A DNA stretch of 14,733 bases from an uncultured Anaerococcus sp. (lineage in GTDB: Bacteria > Bacillota > Clostridia > Tissierellales > Peptoniphilaceae): contig NZ_CALGYW010000163.1 of NCBI RefSeq assembly GCF_937934665.1, forward strand, positions 1 through 14,733. The letters run 5' to 3'. Position 1 is the first letter of the stretch; the number at the start of each line of letters is the position of its first letter. The notes beneath the pieces are model-generated. The model saw only the letters and a program-made list of their open reading frames with translations, ran no database searches and had not been told where the DNA came from. Of the stretch, positions 5,050 through 11,913 are shown piece after piece. Both the position numbers and the translations under genes were made by a program.

Positions 5050-6222
5050 TTAATATCTTTTAAGGTCTTGGACCTTATCCAACCTTTCCCATGTAAACCC
5101 ATCTTCATCTTCCCTACCAAAATGTCCGTAGGCAGCGGTTTTTTTGTAGATTGGGTGTCTTAGGTCTAGTTTGTCTATTATGGCGCCTGGCCTAAAGTCG
5201 AAGTTTTCTTCTATGATTTGTTTTAATTTTTCGTCGTCGTATTTGCCTGTGCCGAAGCTATCTACAAAGATTGATAGGGGTCTTGCTACACCTATAGCGT
5301 AGGATACGCCTATTTCTAGTTTTTTAGCAAGGCCTGCTGCTACCATATTTTTGGCAGCGTATCTTGCCATGTAGGCTGCAGATCTATCTACCTTTGTTGG
5401 GTCTTTTCCTGAGAAGGCTCCTCCGCCTGCTTTTGAATAGCCACCATAGGAGTCTACTATGATTTTTCTACCTGTTAGGCCAGAATCTCCCTTTGGCCCA
5501 CCTATCACAAATTTACCTGTTGGATTTACGTAGATTTTGGTTTTTTCATCTATTAATTCTTTTGGCACTACTTTTTTTATTACATTTTCTATGATGTCTT
5601 CACGGATTTTATCCATTGGGATATTGTCTTTATGTTGGGTTGAGATTACGACTGAATCTATCCTTACTAGCTTGTCATCGTCGTATTCTACAGTCACTAG
5701 ACTTTTGCCATCTGGTCTTATGTAGTCTAGGATTCCTTCCCTGCGGACTGTGGTTAGTCTTTTGGCTAGGTCTTGGGCAAGTTTTACTGACATTGGCATA
5801 TAGACTTCTGTTTCATCATCTGCATAGCCAAAGACCATACCTTGGTCTCCTGCGCCTATCTTGTCATAGTCGTCGTGGCTTGCGTCGTATTCACTTGCCT
5901 TATCTACCCCTTGAGCGATGTCAGGTGATTGGCTGTTGATTGATGTTAGGACTGCTACGTTTTCGTAGTCAAAGCCCAGTTCATTGTCTATATAGCCAAT
6001 TTCTTTTATGGTATCTCTTACCACTTCTTCTATAGGTACATAGGCTTCTGTGGTTATCTCTCCTACTACTAGGACAAGTCCTGTTGTAGTTATACATTCT
6101 GCTGCCACTCTGGCGTTTGGGTCTTGCTTTAGGCATTCATCTAGGATTGCGTCTGAAATCTGATCACAAACCTTATCTGGATGTCCTTCGGTTACTGATT
6201 CACTTGTTATAAATTTACGCAT
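5050..6222 (-). CDS. metK: S-adenosylmethionine synthetase
   Basis: This 390-residue cytosolic enzyme makes S-adenosylmethionine from methionine and ATP. FITSESVTEGHPDKVCDQISDAILD (4-28) gives the N-terminal substrate loop. GAGDQGMVFGYA (123-134) is the family signature and GGGAFSGKDPTKVDRS (266-281) the phosphate-binding loop. The length is normal and no active-site break is seen. The ATG at 6222 lies inside the end of ispF (8-base overlap), so it is the last gene of the operon and probably translationally coupled. Many Firmicutes control metK with a SAM riboswitch. There is no room for one here, so regulation must be operon-level or post-transcriptional. The strong terminator follows the stop. 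Confidence 0.98.
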   Translation of the reverse strand: MRKFITSESVTEGHPDKVCDQISDAILDECLKQDPNARVAAECITTTGLVLVVGEITTEAYVPIEEVVRDTIKEIGYIDNELGFDYENVAVLTSINSQSPDIAQGVDKASEYDASHDDYDKIGAGDQGMVFGYADDETEVYMPMSVKLAQDLAKRLTTVRREGILDYIRPDGKSLVTVEYDDDKLVRIDSVVISTQHKDNIPMDKIREDIIENVIKKVVPKELIDEKTKIYVNPTGKFVIGGPKGDSGLTGRKIIVDSYGGYSKAGGGAFSGKDPTKVDRSAAYMARYAAKNMVAAGLAKKLEIGVSYAIGVARPLSIFVDSFGTGKYDDEKLKQIIEENFDFRPGAIIDKLDLRHPIYKKTAAYGHFGREDEDGFTWERLDKVQDLKRY

Positions 6223-6694
6223 TTATTTCCTCCAAATATACTATGGCTCTTGCTTCTATGCCCTCACCTTGACCGGTGAAGCCAAGTTTTTCACTGGTTG
6301 ATGCCTTTACCGATACCTTTGTTATATCAGTTTTTAGGTGATCGGCAAGCTTTTTTGTTATTTCTTCTCTTTTTGGGGCAATCTTTGGTAGTTCGCAGAT
6401 TATTACAGAGTCGATATTGCCTATCTTGTAGCCTTTTTCATACATTTTCTCTACTACCCTATCTAAAAGGTCAATCGAATAAATGTCCTTGTAGGCTGGG
6501 TCTGTATCTGGGAAAAGATTGCCTATGTCAGGTAGGGCAAGGGCTCCTAAGATAGCGTCCATGATAGCGTGAGTTAGAACGTCTGCATCAGAGTGGCCCA
6601 AAAGTCCCCATTCGCTTTCAAATTTTATTCCGCCTAGGATTAAGTCCCTATTTTTTACTAGTTTGTGGACATCATAGCCTATACCTACTCTCAT
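6215..6694 (-). CDS. ispF: 2-C-methyl-D-erythritol 2,4-cyclodiphosphate synthase
   Basis: This 159-residue trimeric enzyme of the MEP isoprenoid pathway closes the cyclodiphosphate ring with release of CMP. RVGIGYDVHKL gives metal ligands Asp8 and His10, and His42 lies in LGHSDADVLTHAIMDAILGAL (32-52). The C-terminal part has KASTSEKLGFTGQGEGIEARA, typical of the CDP-binding region. Its ATG overlaps the ispD stop as ATGA and its stop overlaps the metK start by 8 bases. IspD and IspF catalyse the first and third of three consecutive steps. The kinase of the middle step (IspE) is not in the window. Confidence 0.98.
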   Translation of the reverse strand: MRVGIGYDVHKLVKNRDLILGGIKFESEWGLLGHSDADVLTHAIMDAILGALALPDIGNLFPDTDPAYKDIYSIDLLDRVVEKMYEKGYKIGNIDSVIICELPKIAPKREEITKKLADHLKTDITKVSVKASTSEKLGFTGQGEGIEARAIVYLEEINA

Positions 6695-7392
6695 TTATTC
6701 CCCCTTATATATGCCCTGGCAAAGATTATATCCTCTGCCGTTGTTATCTTGATATTAGAATACTCACCTTCTACTACTTTGACTGGCTCATGCCTATCAA
6801 AGAATTCAAATAATTGACTATCGTCGGTTATTTTCGCTTCCGATTCAAAATATTTTTCGTAAAGATCTTTTATTAATTTTGTATCAAAGGCTTGGGGTGT
6901 TTGGATATTGTAGACATAGTCCCTATTTGGGGTGAAGTCTACCTCACCTCTTTCATTTACCACCTTGATTGTATCCTTTGATTTAGTCGCAGTTATAGCT
7001 GCCTTATAGGTTTCGAGTTCTTTTAATACCCTTAAAAAAAGACCTCTAGTTGCAAAGGGTCTTACCCCATCATGGCTTAATACCAAGTCTGATTTGGGGT
7101 TTAGGGCTAAAAGGCCCTTGTAGGTTGATTCCTCTCGGCTTTTTCCACCTGCGACCATTTTTATTCTAGGATCTCTAAAAAGAGATAAAATCTCAGTAGC
7201 CAAAGGGAAGTCTATTTCCCTTACTACTAAGATTATCTCGTCAAATTCTTTTATACTTGTTACAGTTGTTAGGCTAAGTTCTAGAACTTTTTTTGTACCT
7301 ACTTCTAGATAGGGTTTATTTATCTCCATACCCATCCTAGTGCCTGATCCTGCTGCAGTTATTACTGCTGATAAAAATTTTTCTTTATACAT
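6691..7392 (-). CDS. ispD: 2-C-methyl-D-erythritol 4-phosphate cytidylyltransferase
   Basis: This 233-residue enzyme couples CTP to MEP to give CDP-ME. The nucleotide-binding loop AAGSGTRMG (13-21) is followed by NKPYLEV, AGGKSREES (81-89), HDGVRPF (107-113) and IQTPQAF, all in the order seen in IspD. The later TDDSQLFEF segment also fits the family. Distant relatives (TarI, ribitol-phosphate cytidylyltransferases) share this fold. The direct link to ispF favours IspD. It begins within the last 8 bases of yacL and ends in an ATGA overlap with ispF. Confidence 0.96.
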   Translation of the reverse strand: MYKEKFLSAVITAAGSGTRMGMEINKPYLEVGTKKVLELSLTTVTSIKEFDEIILVVREIDFPLATEILSLFRDPRIKMVAGGKSREESTYKGLLALNPKSDLVLSHDGVRPFATRGLFLRVLKELETYKAAITATKSKDTIKVVNERGEVDFTPNRDYVYNIQTPQAFDTKLIKDLYEKYFESEAKITDDSQLFEFFDRHEPVKVVEGEYSNIKITTAEDIIFARAYIRGNK

Positions 7393-8482
7393 CTTCCGCC
7401 CTTACAAAGATCATCCTACCGGCTGAAGTCTGCAAAACTGATGTTACCTTGGCCTTGATGGTCTTATCTATGAGGTCTTGGCCGTCTTCTACGACAACCA
7501 TGGTTCCGTCTTCTAGATAGCCTACCCCCTGGTTTTTGCCCTTGCCTTTTTTAATTACATCTATCTCCATCTCTTCTCCTGGGATTACCACAGGTTTTAG
7601 GGAGTTGGCTAGATCATTGATATTTAGGATTGGGATACCTTGGACATCTGCGACCTTATTTAGGTTATAGTCATTGGTAAAGACCTTGCCTCCAAGGTCT
7701 AGGGCAAGTTTTAAGAGTTTGGCATCAACTTCCTTGATGTCCTTGTAGTCCTTGTCCAGAACTGTTAGCTTGATCTTTTTAGATTCCTTGATTTGTTTGA
7801 TTATATCAAGGCCCCTCCTACCTCTTTCTCTTTTGAGGTCATCTGGGGAGTCTGCTATGTGTTGGAGCTCTTCTAGGACAAATTCAGTAACTATTAGCTC
7901 TCCTTCAAGAAAATCAGTATTTATAAGGTCTAAAATCCTACCGTCTATTATGACTGATGTATCTAGGATTTTGGGACTTGCGGTGAGGTTTGACCTATCA
8001 AAAAATTCTCCGCTTTCGTTTTTTTCTTCCTTATTTCTTGTCACAAGGGCAAGAAGGTCGTCCGAATTTTTGTAGGCTAGCTTCCATCCTAAATAACCAA
8101 AACCGATATATAATAAAATAGATAATAGCACAAAAAATGAATTTCCCATAAATGGTAGGGATAGTTTGGTTAGGGGGGTAGATACTAGGGTTGCTATCAA
8201 AAATCCTAGGATAATGCCAATTACACCTACTACGAGGTTGGCTGCGGGTAGTTTGCTGATTTTCTTTTCAAACTTCGACAGACTTGCTGTTGCATGTTTG
8301 GATATAGGGTCCGTTGCAAAATAAAATATTATAGCAAATATGGCTGATGATATGACTTTTGCCCACAGAATTAATTTGCCGCTATCCGGGACTAACCCAA
8401 AAGCGGCGTTAATTATTCCTAAGACTACTATGCCAAGAACAGCCCCGATTAGTAAAAATACTAATCTGATTACTCTTTTCAT
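7385..8482 (-). CDS. yacL: Membrane-anchored PIN-TRAM domain protein, YacL family
   Basis: This 365-residue protein has four predicted membrane helices (about 4-26, 37-56, 80-101 and 112-134). They are followed by a cytoplasmic PIN domain (about 171-290) and a TRAM RNA-binding domain (about 299-361). PIN acidic residues are visible: Asp174 in ILDTSVIIDGRI, Glu205 region in FVLEELQHIAD, Asp253 and Asp271 in VFTNDYNLNK. The family is found in Gram-positive bacteria next to ispD, as here. A ribonuclease or RNA-linked role is inferred from the domains, and the cellular target is not established. AAGGAGA precedes the ATG. There is a 24-bp gap after carD. Confidence 0.93.
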   Translation of the reverse strand: MKRVIRLVFLLIGAVLGIVVLGIINAAFGLVPDSGKLILWAKVISSAIFAIIFYFATDPISKHATASLSKFEKKISKLPAANLVVGVIGIILGFLIATLVSTPLTKLSLPFMGNSFFVLLSILLYIGFGYLGWKLAYKNSDDLLALVTRNKEEKNESGEFFDRSNLTASPKILDTSVIIDGRILDLINTDFLEGELIVTEFVLEELQHIADSPDDLKRERGRRGLDIIKQIKESKKIKLTVLDKDYKDIKEVDAKLLKLALDLGGKVFTNDYNLNKVADVQGIPILNINDLANSLKPVVIPGEEMEIDVIKKGKGKNQGVGYLEDGTMVVVEDGQDLIDKTIKAKVTSVLQTSAGRMIFVRAEDV

Positions 8483-8506
8483 AAAATCTCCTTAATATAG
8501 GATAGA

Positions 8507-8986
8507 CTAAAGTCCTATAGACTCGTCTATCATTTTCTCTGCTTCTTCCTTTTCTAAAGAGCCTGCCATGACAAGCTCACTGGCAAGGATTCTTCTTGCC
8601 CTGTTTAGAAGTTTTTTCTCTGTTGTAGAAAGACCCTTATCAGTATCTAAGATAGCTAGGTTTCTGACCATTTTTGCTATTTCATAGATATCTCCAGTCT
8701 TTAGAATCTCTTGATTGTCCCTGTATCTTTTGGTCCAATTAGAGTTCATTTGTGTTGGCTTATCATCAAGGATTTCTAAGACTTTAAGGCCTTCTTCCTT
8801 AGTGATAATAGATCTAATGTTAGAGTCTTTCATGTTTTCAGAAGGTATTGATATATCCATCTCACCTATAGGCATTTTGAGGATATAGTATTCTTTCTCC
8901 TCGCCCATAAATTCGATTTTTTCAATTGAATCAATAACCCCTGCTCCATGCATTGGGTAAACTATCTTATCGCCTACTTTAAACAT
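8507..8986 (-). CDS. carD: CarD/CdnL-family RNA polymerase-binding regulator
   Basis: This 159-residue protein begins MFKVGDKIVYPMHGAGVI, the hallmark of the CarD/TRCF RNA-polymerase interaction domain (about 1-60). It ends in a helical domain containing KRYRDNQEILKTGDIYEIAKMVRNL and KKLLNRARRILASELV. Family members bind the polymerase beta subunit and affect promoter open complexes. Two adjacent ATGs exist (8989 and 8986). The second is preferred because AGGAGG lies 5 bases before it and only 2 before the first. It heads the operon with its own promoter near 9015. Which promoters it acts on in this organism is unknown. Confidence 0.93.
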   Translation of the reverse strand: MFKVGDKIVYPMHGAGVIDSIEKIEFMGEEKEYYILKMPIGEMDISIPSENMKDSNIRSIITKEEGLKVLEILDDKPTQMNSNWTKRYRDNQEILKTGDIYEIAKMVRNLAILDTDKGLSTTEKKLLNRARRILASELVMAGSLEKEEAEKMIDESIGL

Positions 8987-9012
8987 CATAACCTCCTAGG
9001 TTTTCTACATAT

Positions 9013-9021
9013 ATTATACCA
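9013..9021 (-). promoter_or_regulatory. Extended -10 promoter of the carD operon
   Basis: The minus strand reads TGGTATAAT, a full extended -10 with a perfect TATAAT (9018-9013). No good -35 is found at 16-18 bases (TAAGCG at 17). The leader to carD is about 20 nt. No terminator is seen between the kinase gene upstream and this promoter. Confidence 0.65.
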
Positions 9022-9078
9022 TAATTTTGAGATTACGCTTATGTTAATCGTTTACTATATCACAAACCGACTAAGATT

Positions 9079-9984
9079 TCAATCTATTAGGCCAGTTTTT
9101 ATATCAATTCTTTGATTAACTACTTCTATCTTACAATCTGTACTCTTTCCGCCAAATTCTCCATCTAGGGACCAAGATACTTCCTTTTCAGTTTTTATCC
9201 TGATTTTTTTAACCTGTCTTTGGATGACAAGGTCGCTTGATTCTCCAGTTGTTAAAGCTTGGATAATCCTATTTAGGTCAGCTATTGACTCAGGTTTTTT
9301 AACCAAGGTTACCTCAAAAAGTCCATCAGTAAGGCCAACCTTATCGTCAAAGAGGTTAAATCCTCCAACTGAGACGGAATTTGAAACCATAAAGTGGATA
9401 AAATCTCCATTTATAAGCTCATCGTCAAACTCGATTTCTGCCTGGTAGGATTCCATAGATTGGATTGGTAAAAGTTTTTTTATCCCCTCTACTATGTAGG
9501 CTGAGCGGCCAATTCTATTTTTAACCTCTTGGTCAGTTGAAAAACTGATGTCTGACAGGGCTCCAAAGGCTGCTACATAGACAAAGTACTTATCGTCAAT
9601 TTTTCCTACGTCTATCCTTTTGACCTTGCCCCTTACGGCAGTTTTGGTTGCCCTTTCTATATCTGGGGAAATATTGATAGTCTTTGAAAAATCATTGGTA
9701 GATCCTGTTGGTATATAGGAAAAAATAGGGTCTATGTCTGCCTTTAAGGCACCAGATACAGCTTCATCCAGGGTTCCATCTCCCCCAGATACTAGGATTT
9801 TATCAAAGTCCTTGCCATATTTTTCCACAATCTCCCTGCAGTCACCGGATTTTTGAGTTGCGTAGACTGTTGGAAATATTTCCTTTGATGATAGGTATTC
9901 TATTATCCAGGATAATTTATCATTGATTGCCCTTTGGCCAGAATTTGGATTATATATAAATAATAACTTTTCCATAATTTCCAT
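9079..9984 (-). CDS. Diacylglycerol kinase family lipid kinase
   Basis: This 301-residue protein has the DAGK catalytic fold. LLFIYNPNSGQ near the N-terminus, LVSGGDGTLDEAVSG (65-78, with the GGDGT nucleotide-binding motif) and YIPTGSTNDFSKT (90-102) mark the N-terminal domain. SVGGFNLFDDKVGLTDGLFEV and WSLDGEFGG mark the C-terminal one. Relatives (DgkB, YegS, BmrU) phosphorylate lipids such as diacylglycerol, recycling it in phospholipid and lipoteichoic acid metabolism. The exact substrate is not visible in the sequence. The start is uncertain. ATG 9984 has only a purine-rich weak site, while ATG 9975 (three codons later) has GGA at close spacing and gives a typical MEKLLFIYNP start. It follows the lipoprotein gene by 81 bp with no clear terminator. 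Confidence 0.9.
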   Translation of the reverse strand: MEIMEKLLFIYNPNSGQRAINDKLSWIIEYLSSKEIFPTVYATQKSGDCREIVEKYGKDFDKILVSGGDGTLDEAVSGALKADIDPIFSYIPTGSTNDFSKTINISPDIERATKTAVRGKVKRIDVGKIDDKYFVYVAAFGALSDISFSTDQEVKNRIGRSAYIVEGIKKLLPIQSMESYQAEIEFDDELINGDFIHFMVSNSVSVGGFNLFDDKVGLTDGLFEVTLVKKPESIADLNRIIQALTTGESSDLVIQRQVKKIRIKTEKEVSWSLDGEFGGKSTDCKIEVVNQRIDIKTGLID

Positions 9985-10065
9985 TCTTTCTTTTCTATAA
10001 TTTTACTCTTACAGACCTTAAATTTTAGTTAAAGCTAGGTTTTTTCCCTTAAAATCTTTGTAAGC

Positions 10066-10698
10066 TTAGGGATTTTGGGTAAAAACTTCCCCGTCGGTTT
10101 TGTTGTAGATTATAAAGCCCCTGGTTTTTTCTCCATCAGCGCTTCCTTTTTTGGCTAGGTCTATAAGCCTATCGTCTTTTTCAAGTTTACTTATAGGACA
10201 GCCCGGCCTATATAGGATGTAGGAAGAGTCAGGATTTAGTCCTAGGGCAAAGTCTACGTGGTAGTAGATTTGGTCACAGACTCCTTCTTTGCTGGTAATT
10301 TTATAATCTCTTAGGTCTAAAGCGTAACGATAATCGTCCAAGGCTTCGGTTATTTCAAAAATCCCCTCGAATTCTGAGGAGTGGATTTCTTCTGCGTGGT
10401 AGTAGATTTGGGCTGTAGCTGTAAGGCCATAGTCTTTGCCATCTGCGGCGATTTTTCCAAAGTAGTCTCCCCTAAAGTAGCCATCATTTTCAAAAATGAT
10501 TTTAGTTTGACCCGTATCTTCTCCATAAGTCCTAATTAGAGTCTCGCCCTTAAGCTTTTCGTTTAGAAAATCTCTTAGTTTTTCAAAATCAAGTTCATTT
10601 TGACTTTGACTTTCTCTTAGCTTTTGGTTTTTTGCTTGATTTTGATTTCCACAAGCAGCAAGGCTTATAAACATAAGGACTAGTAGGATTTTCCTCAT
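10066..10698 (-). CDS. Hypothetical lipoprotein
   Basis: This 210-residue protein starts with a short positively charged segment, a hydrophobic stretch and the lipobox LAAC, so Cys16 should be lipidated and the protein anchored outside the membrane. The part after it is polar (NQNQ, SQSQNE), a likely flexible linker. The mature domain (about 38-205) has alternating polar and aromatic strands, such as ATAQIYYHAEEI and YRYALDLRDYKI, and two cysteines (CDQIYYH and RPGCPI) that might pair. I do not recognise a family. Its ATG overlaps the stop of the DUF4256 gene (ATGA), so the two are likely co-translated. A function cannot be assigned from the sequence. Confidence 0.85.
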   Translation of the reverse strand: MRKILLVLMFISLAACGNQNQAKNQKLRESQSQNELDFEKLRDFLNEKLKGETLIRTYGEDTGQTKIIFENDGYFRGDYFGKIAADGKDYGLTATAQIYYHAEEIHSSEFEGIFEITEALDDYRYALDLRDYKITSKEGVCDQIYYHVDFALGLNPDSSYILYRPGCPISKLEKDDRLIDLAKKGSADGEKTRGFIIYNKTDGEVFTQNP

Positions 10699-11234
10699 AT
10701 TTCTATGTAGGCCCTAAAACCCCTGTCCTTGTAGTAGGAGCCTGGATTGTTGTAGTAAATAAAGACCCTATCGAAGCGTCTACCTGCAAATAAGGCTCCA
10801 TTTTTCCTTCTAATATCATCCGGAGTTTTTATCCAGGATGTAGTCTTAGTATCAAAGTTTGCTATTTTAGCAAGGGCCTTATATTTTTCTTCTGTTAGAA
10901 GTTTTATACCAAATTCGCCTATTTCTTCCTCAACAGAAGATGCTGGAGCATTTTCCTTCCTATCTTCTCTAGCCTTTTTGTCATAGCAAAGGCTTCTTCT
11001 GCCCTTTGGGCTCTTGTCAGCTAGGTCTACATAGACTAGCCCCTTAAATATATCTAGGTCTACTAGGTCTGGTTCTCCACCTGTTTCTTCCATGGCATAG
11101 ATTGCGTTATAAAGGTCTAGGTTATTTAGGATAGAAGATTTGACAAAGTCCCACTTTATAGCTGGGTGCCTGTCCATATTTTCCTTAAATCTCTTTCCTA
11201 GCTTGTCTATAAAGGCTTTATCGTAATTTTCCAC
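10695..11234 (-). CDS. DUF4256 family protein
   Basis: This 179-residue soluble protein matches the DUF4256 pattern as I recall it. An N-terminal LGKRFKENMDRH is followed by MEETGGEPDLVD, DLADKSPKGRRSLCYDKKARE, a central GIKLLTEEKYKALAKIANFDTKTTSWIKTPDDIRR and the C-terminal GALFAGRRFDRVFIYYNNP with RGFRAYIEI. Length is close to the family's. No enzymatic motif is known to me for it and no signal peptide is seen. It lies 10 bp after the YgbA-like gene and overlaps the lipoprotein gene by 4 bases. Co-expression with a putative nitrosative-stress protein is a hint, not evidence, of function. Confidence 0.85.
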   Translation of the reverse strand: MENYDKAFIDKLGKRFKENMDRHPAIKWDFVKSSILNNLDLYNAIYAMEETGGEPDLVDLDIFKGLVYVDLADKSPKGRRSLCYDKKAREDRKENAPASSVEEEIGEFGIKLLTEEKYKALAKIANFDTKTTSWIKTPDDIRRKNGALFAGRRFDRVFIYYNNPGSYYKDRGFRAYIEI

Positions 11235-11244
11235 TAGGTTCTCC

Positions 11245-11529
11245 TTATCTTTCTAGTAAATGCCTGAGGGCATCGCCTGGCGCATAAAACATCATGCGGG
11301 GTCCCGAATATTTCATCACTTTTTTAATCATTTCCCTATGGTCCTTGTCATAACAATGGATTTTGCAAGACGAACAAGAAGGCTTATCATCACCATGAGG
11401 GCAGGCGGCAAGTTTCTTTGCCACATAGGCCTTTAGGTCTTCTCGCTCACTATCTAAGGCCTTGTGCCTATCATAATACAGGTCTATCATAAATTCGACT
11501 AGGTCAAGGCCCCTATCAGACTTTTGCAT
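11245..11529 (-). CDS. YgbA_NO family (nitrous oxide-stimulated promoter) four-cysteine protein
   Basis: This 94-residue protein resembles E. coli YgbA. The core has Cys43, Cys52, Cys55 and Cys59 in CPHGDDKPSCSSCKIHCY, then HREMIKKVMKYSGPRMMFYAP, the most conserved part of the family. The cysteine spacing would suit a metal or iron-sulfur site. In enterobacteria ygbA belongs to the NsrR nitric-oxide regulon. That is family knowledge, and the role here is inferred. The start ATG shares one base with the stop of the small acidic gene upstream (TAATG). The DUF4256 gene follows after 10 bp. No NsrR gene or site is recognised in the window. Confidence 0.88.
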   Translation of the reverse strand: MQKSDRGLDLVEFMIDLYYDRHKALDSEREDLKAYVAKKLAACPHGDDKPSCSSCKIHCYDKDHREMIKKVMKYSGPRMMFYAPGDALRHLLER

Positions 11530-11810
11530 TATTTTTCGTCTTCTGCAAGTTTCTTTATGGCATCAAGATCTGTTGGATCTTCTATGCCTGCTTCTTTTAG
11601 AAGATTTATTATGGCATCATTAGACTTTGTTAGTTTTTCAGTAATTTCTGCCATTTCCATATCAAGATTCGCTTCTGCTTCTTCTTCTTTTTTTGGCTCA
11701 TCTACATAGTAAACCTTGCCTGTTTTTGGGTCAAAGCCAACTGTGCCTGAGGTGTTATCATTAATGTCTATATCGTTTCTGTCTTTGTTGTCATTTTTTG
11801 ATTCTAACAT
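11529..11810 (-). CDS. Small acidic hypothetical protein
   Basis: This 93-residue protein is rich in Asp, Glu, Asn and Lys. The N-terminal third looks disordered (repeated DN/ND). Then comes TVGFDPKTGKVYYVDEPKKEEE and a probably helical or coiled-coil part (47-93) with NLLKEAG. It has no signal peptide, membrane segment or cysteine. I do not recognise a family. GGAG lies 6 bases before the ATG, so it is well placed as the first gene of a cluster with the YgbA-like gene, overlapping it by one base. No strong promoter could be identified in the 70 bp after uvrA's terminator. Confidence 0.75.
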   Translation of the reverse strand: MLESKNDNKDRNDIDINDNTSGTVGFDPKTGKVYYVDEPKKEEEAEANLDMEMAEITEKLTKSNDAIINLLKEAGIEDPTDLDAIKKLAEDEK

Positions 11811-11885
11811 AAGTACTCCTTTTATTGTCTATAGTCTTATTTTATCATTTTTTGCCTATAAATTAAAGCTTTTCGTTTTTCTTTA

Positions 11886-11909
11886 AGAAAAATCGCCCCG
11901 CAAGGGACG
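11886..11909 (-). terminator. Intrinsic terminator after uvrA
   Basis: On the minus strand CGTCCC (11909-11904) pairs with GGGGCG (11899-11894), with one G-T pair and a TTGC loop, followed by ATTTTTCTT. It begins 4 bp past the uvrA stop. Confidence 0.8.
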
Positions 11910-11913
11910 AATT

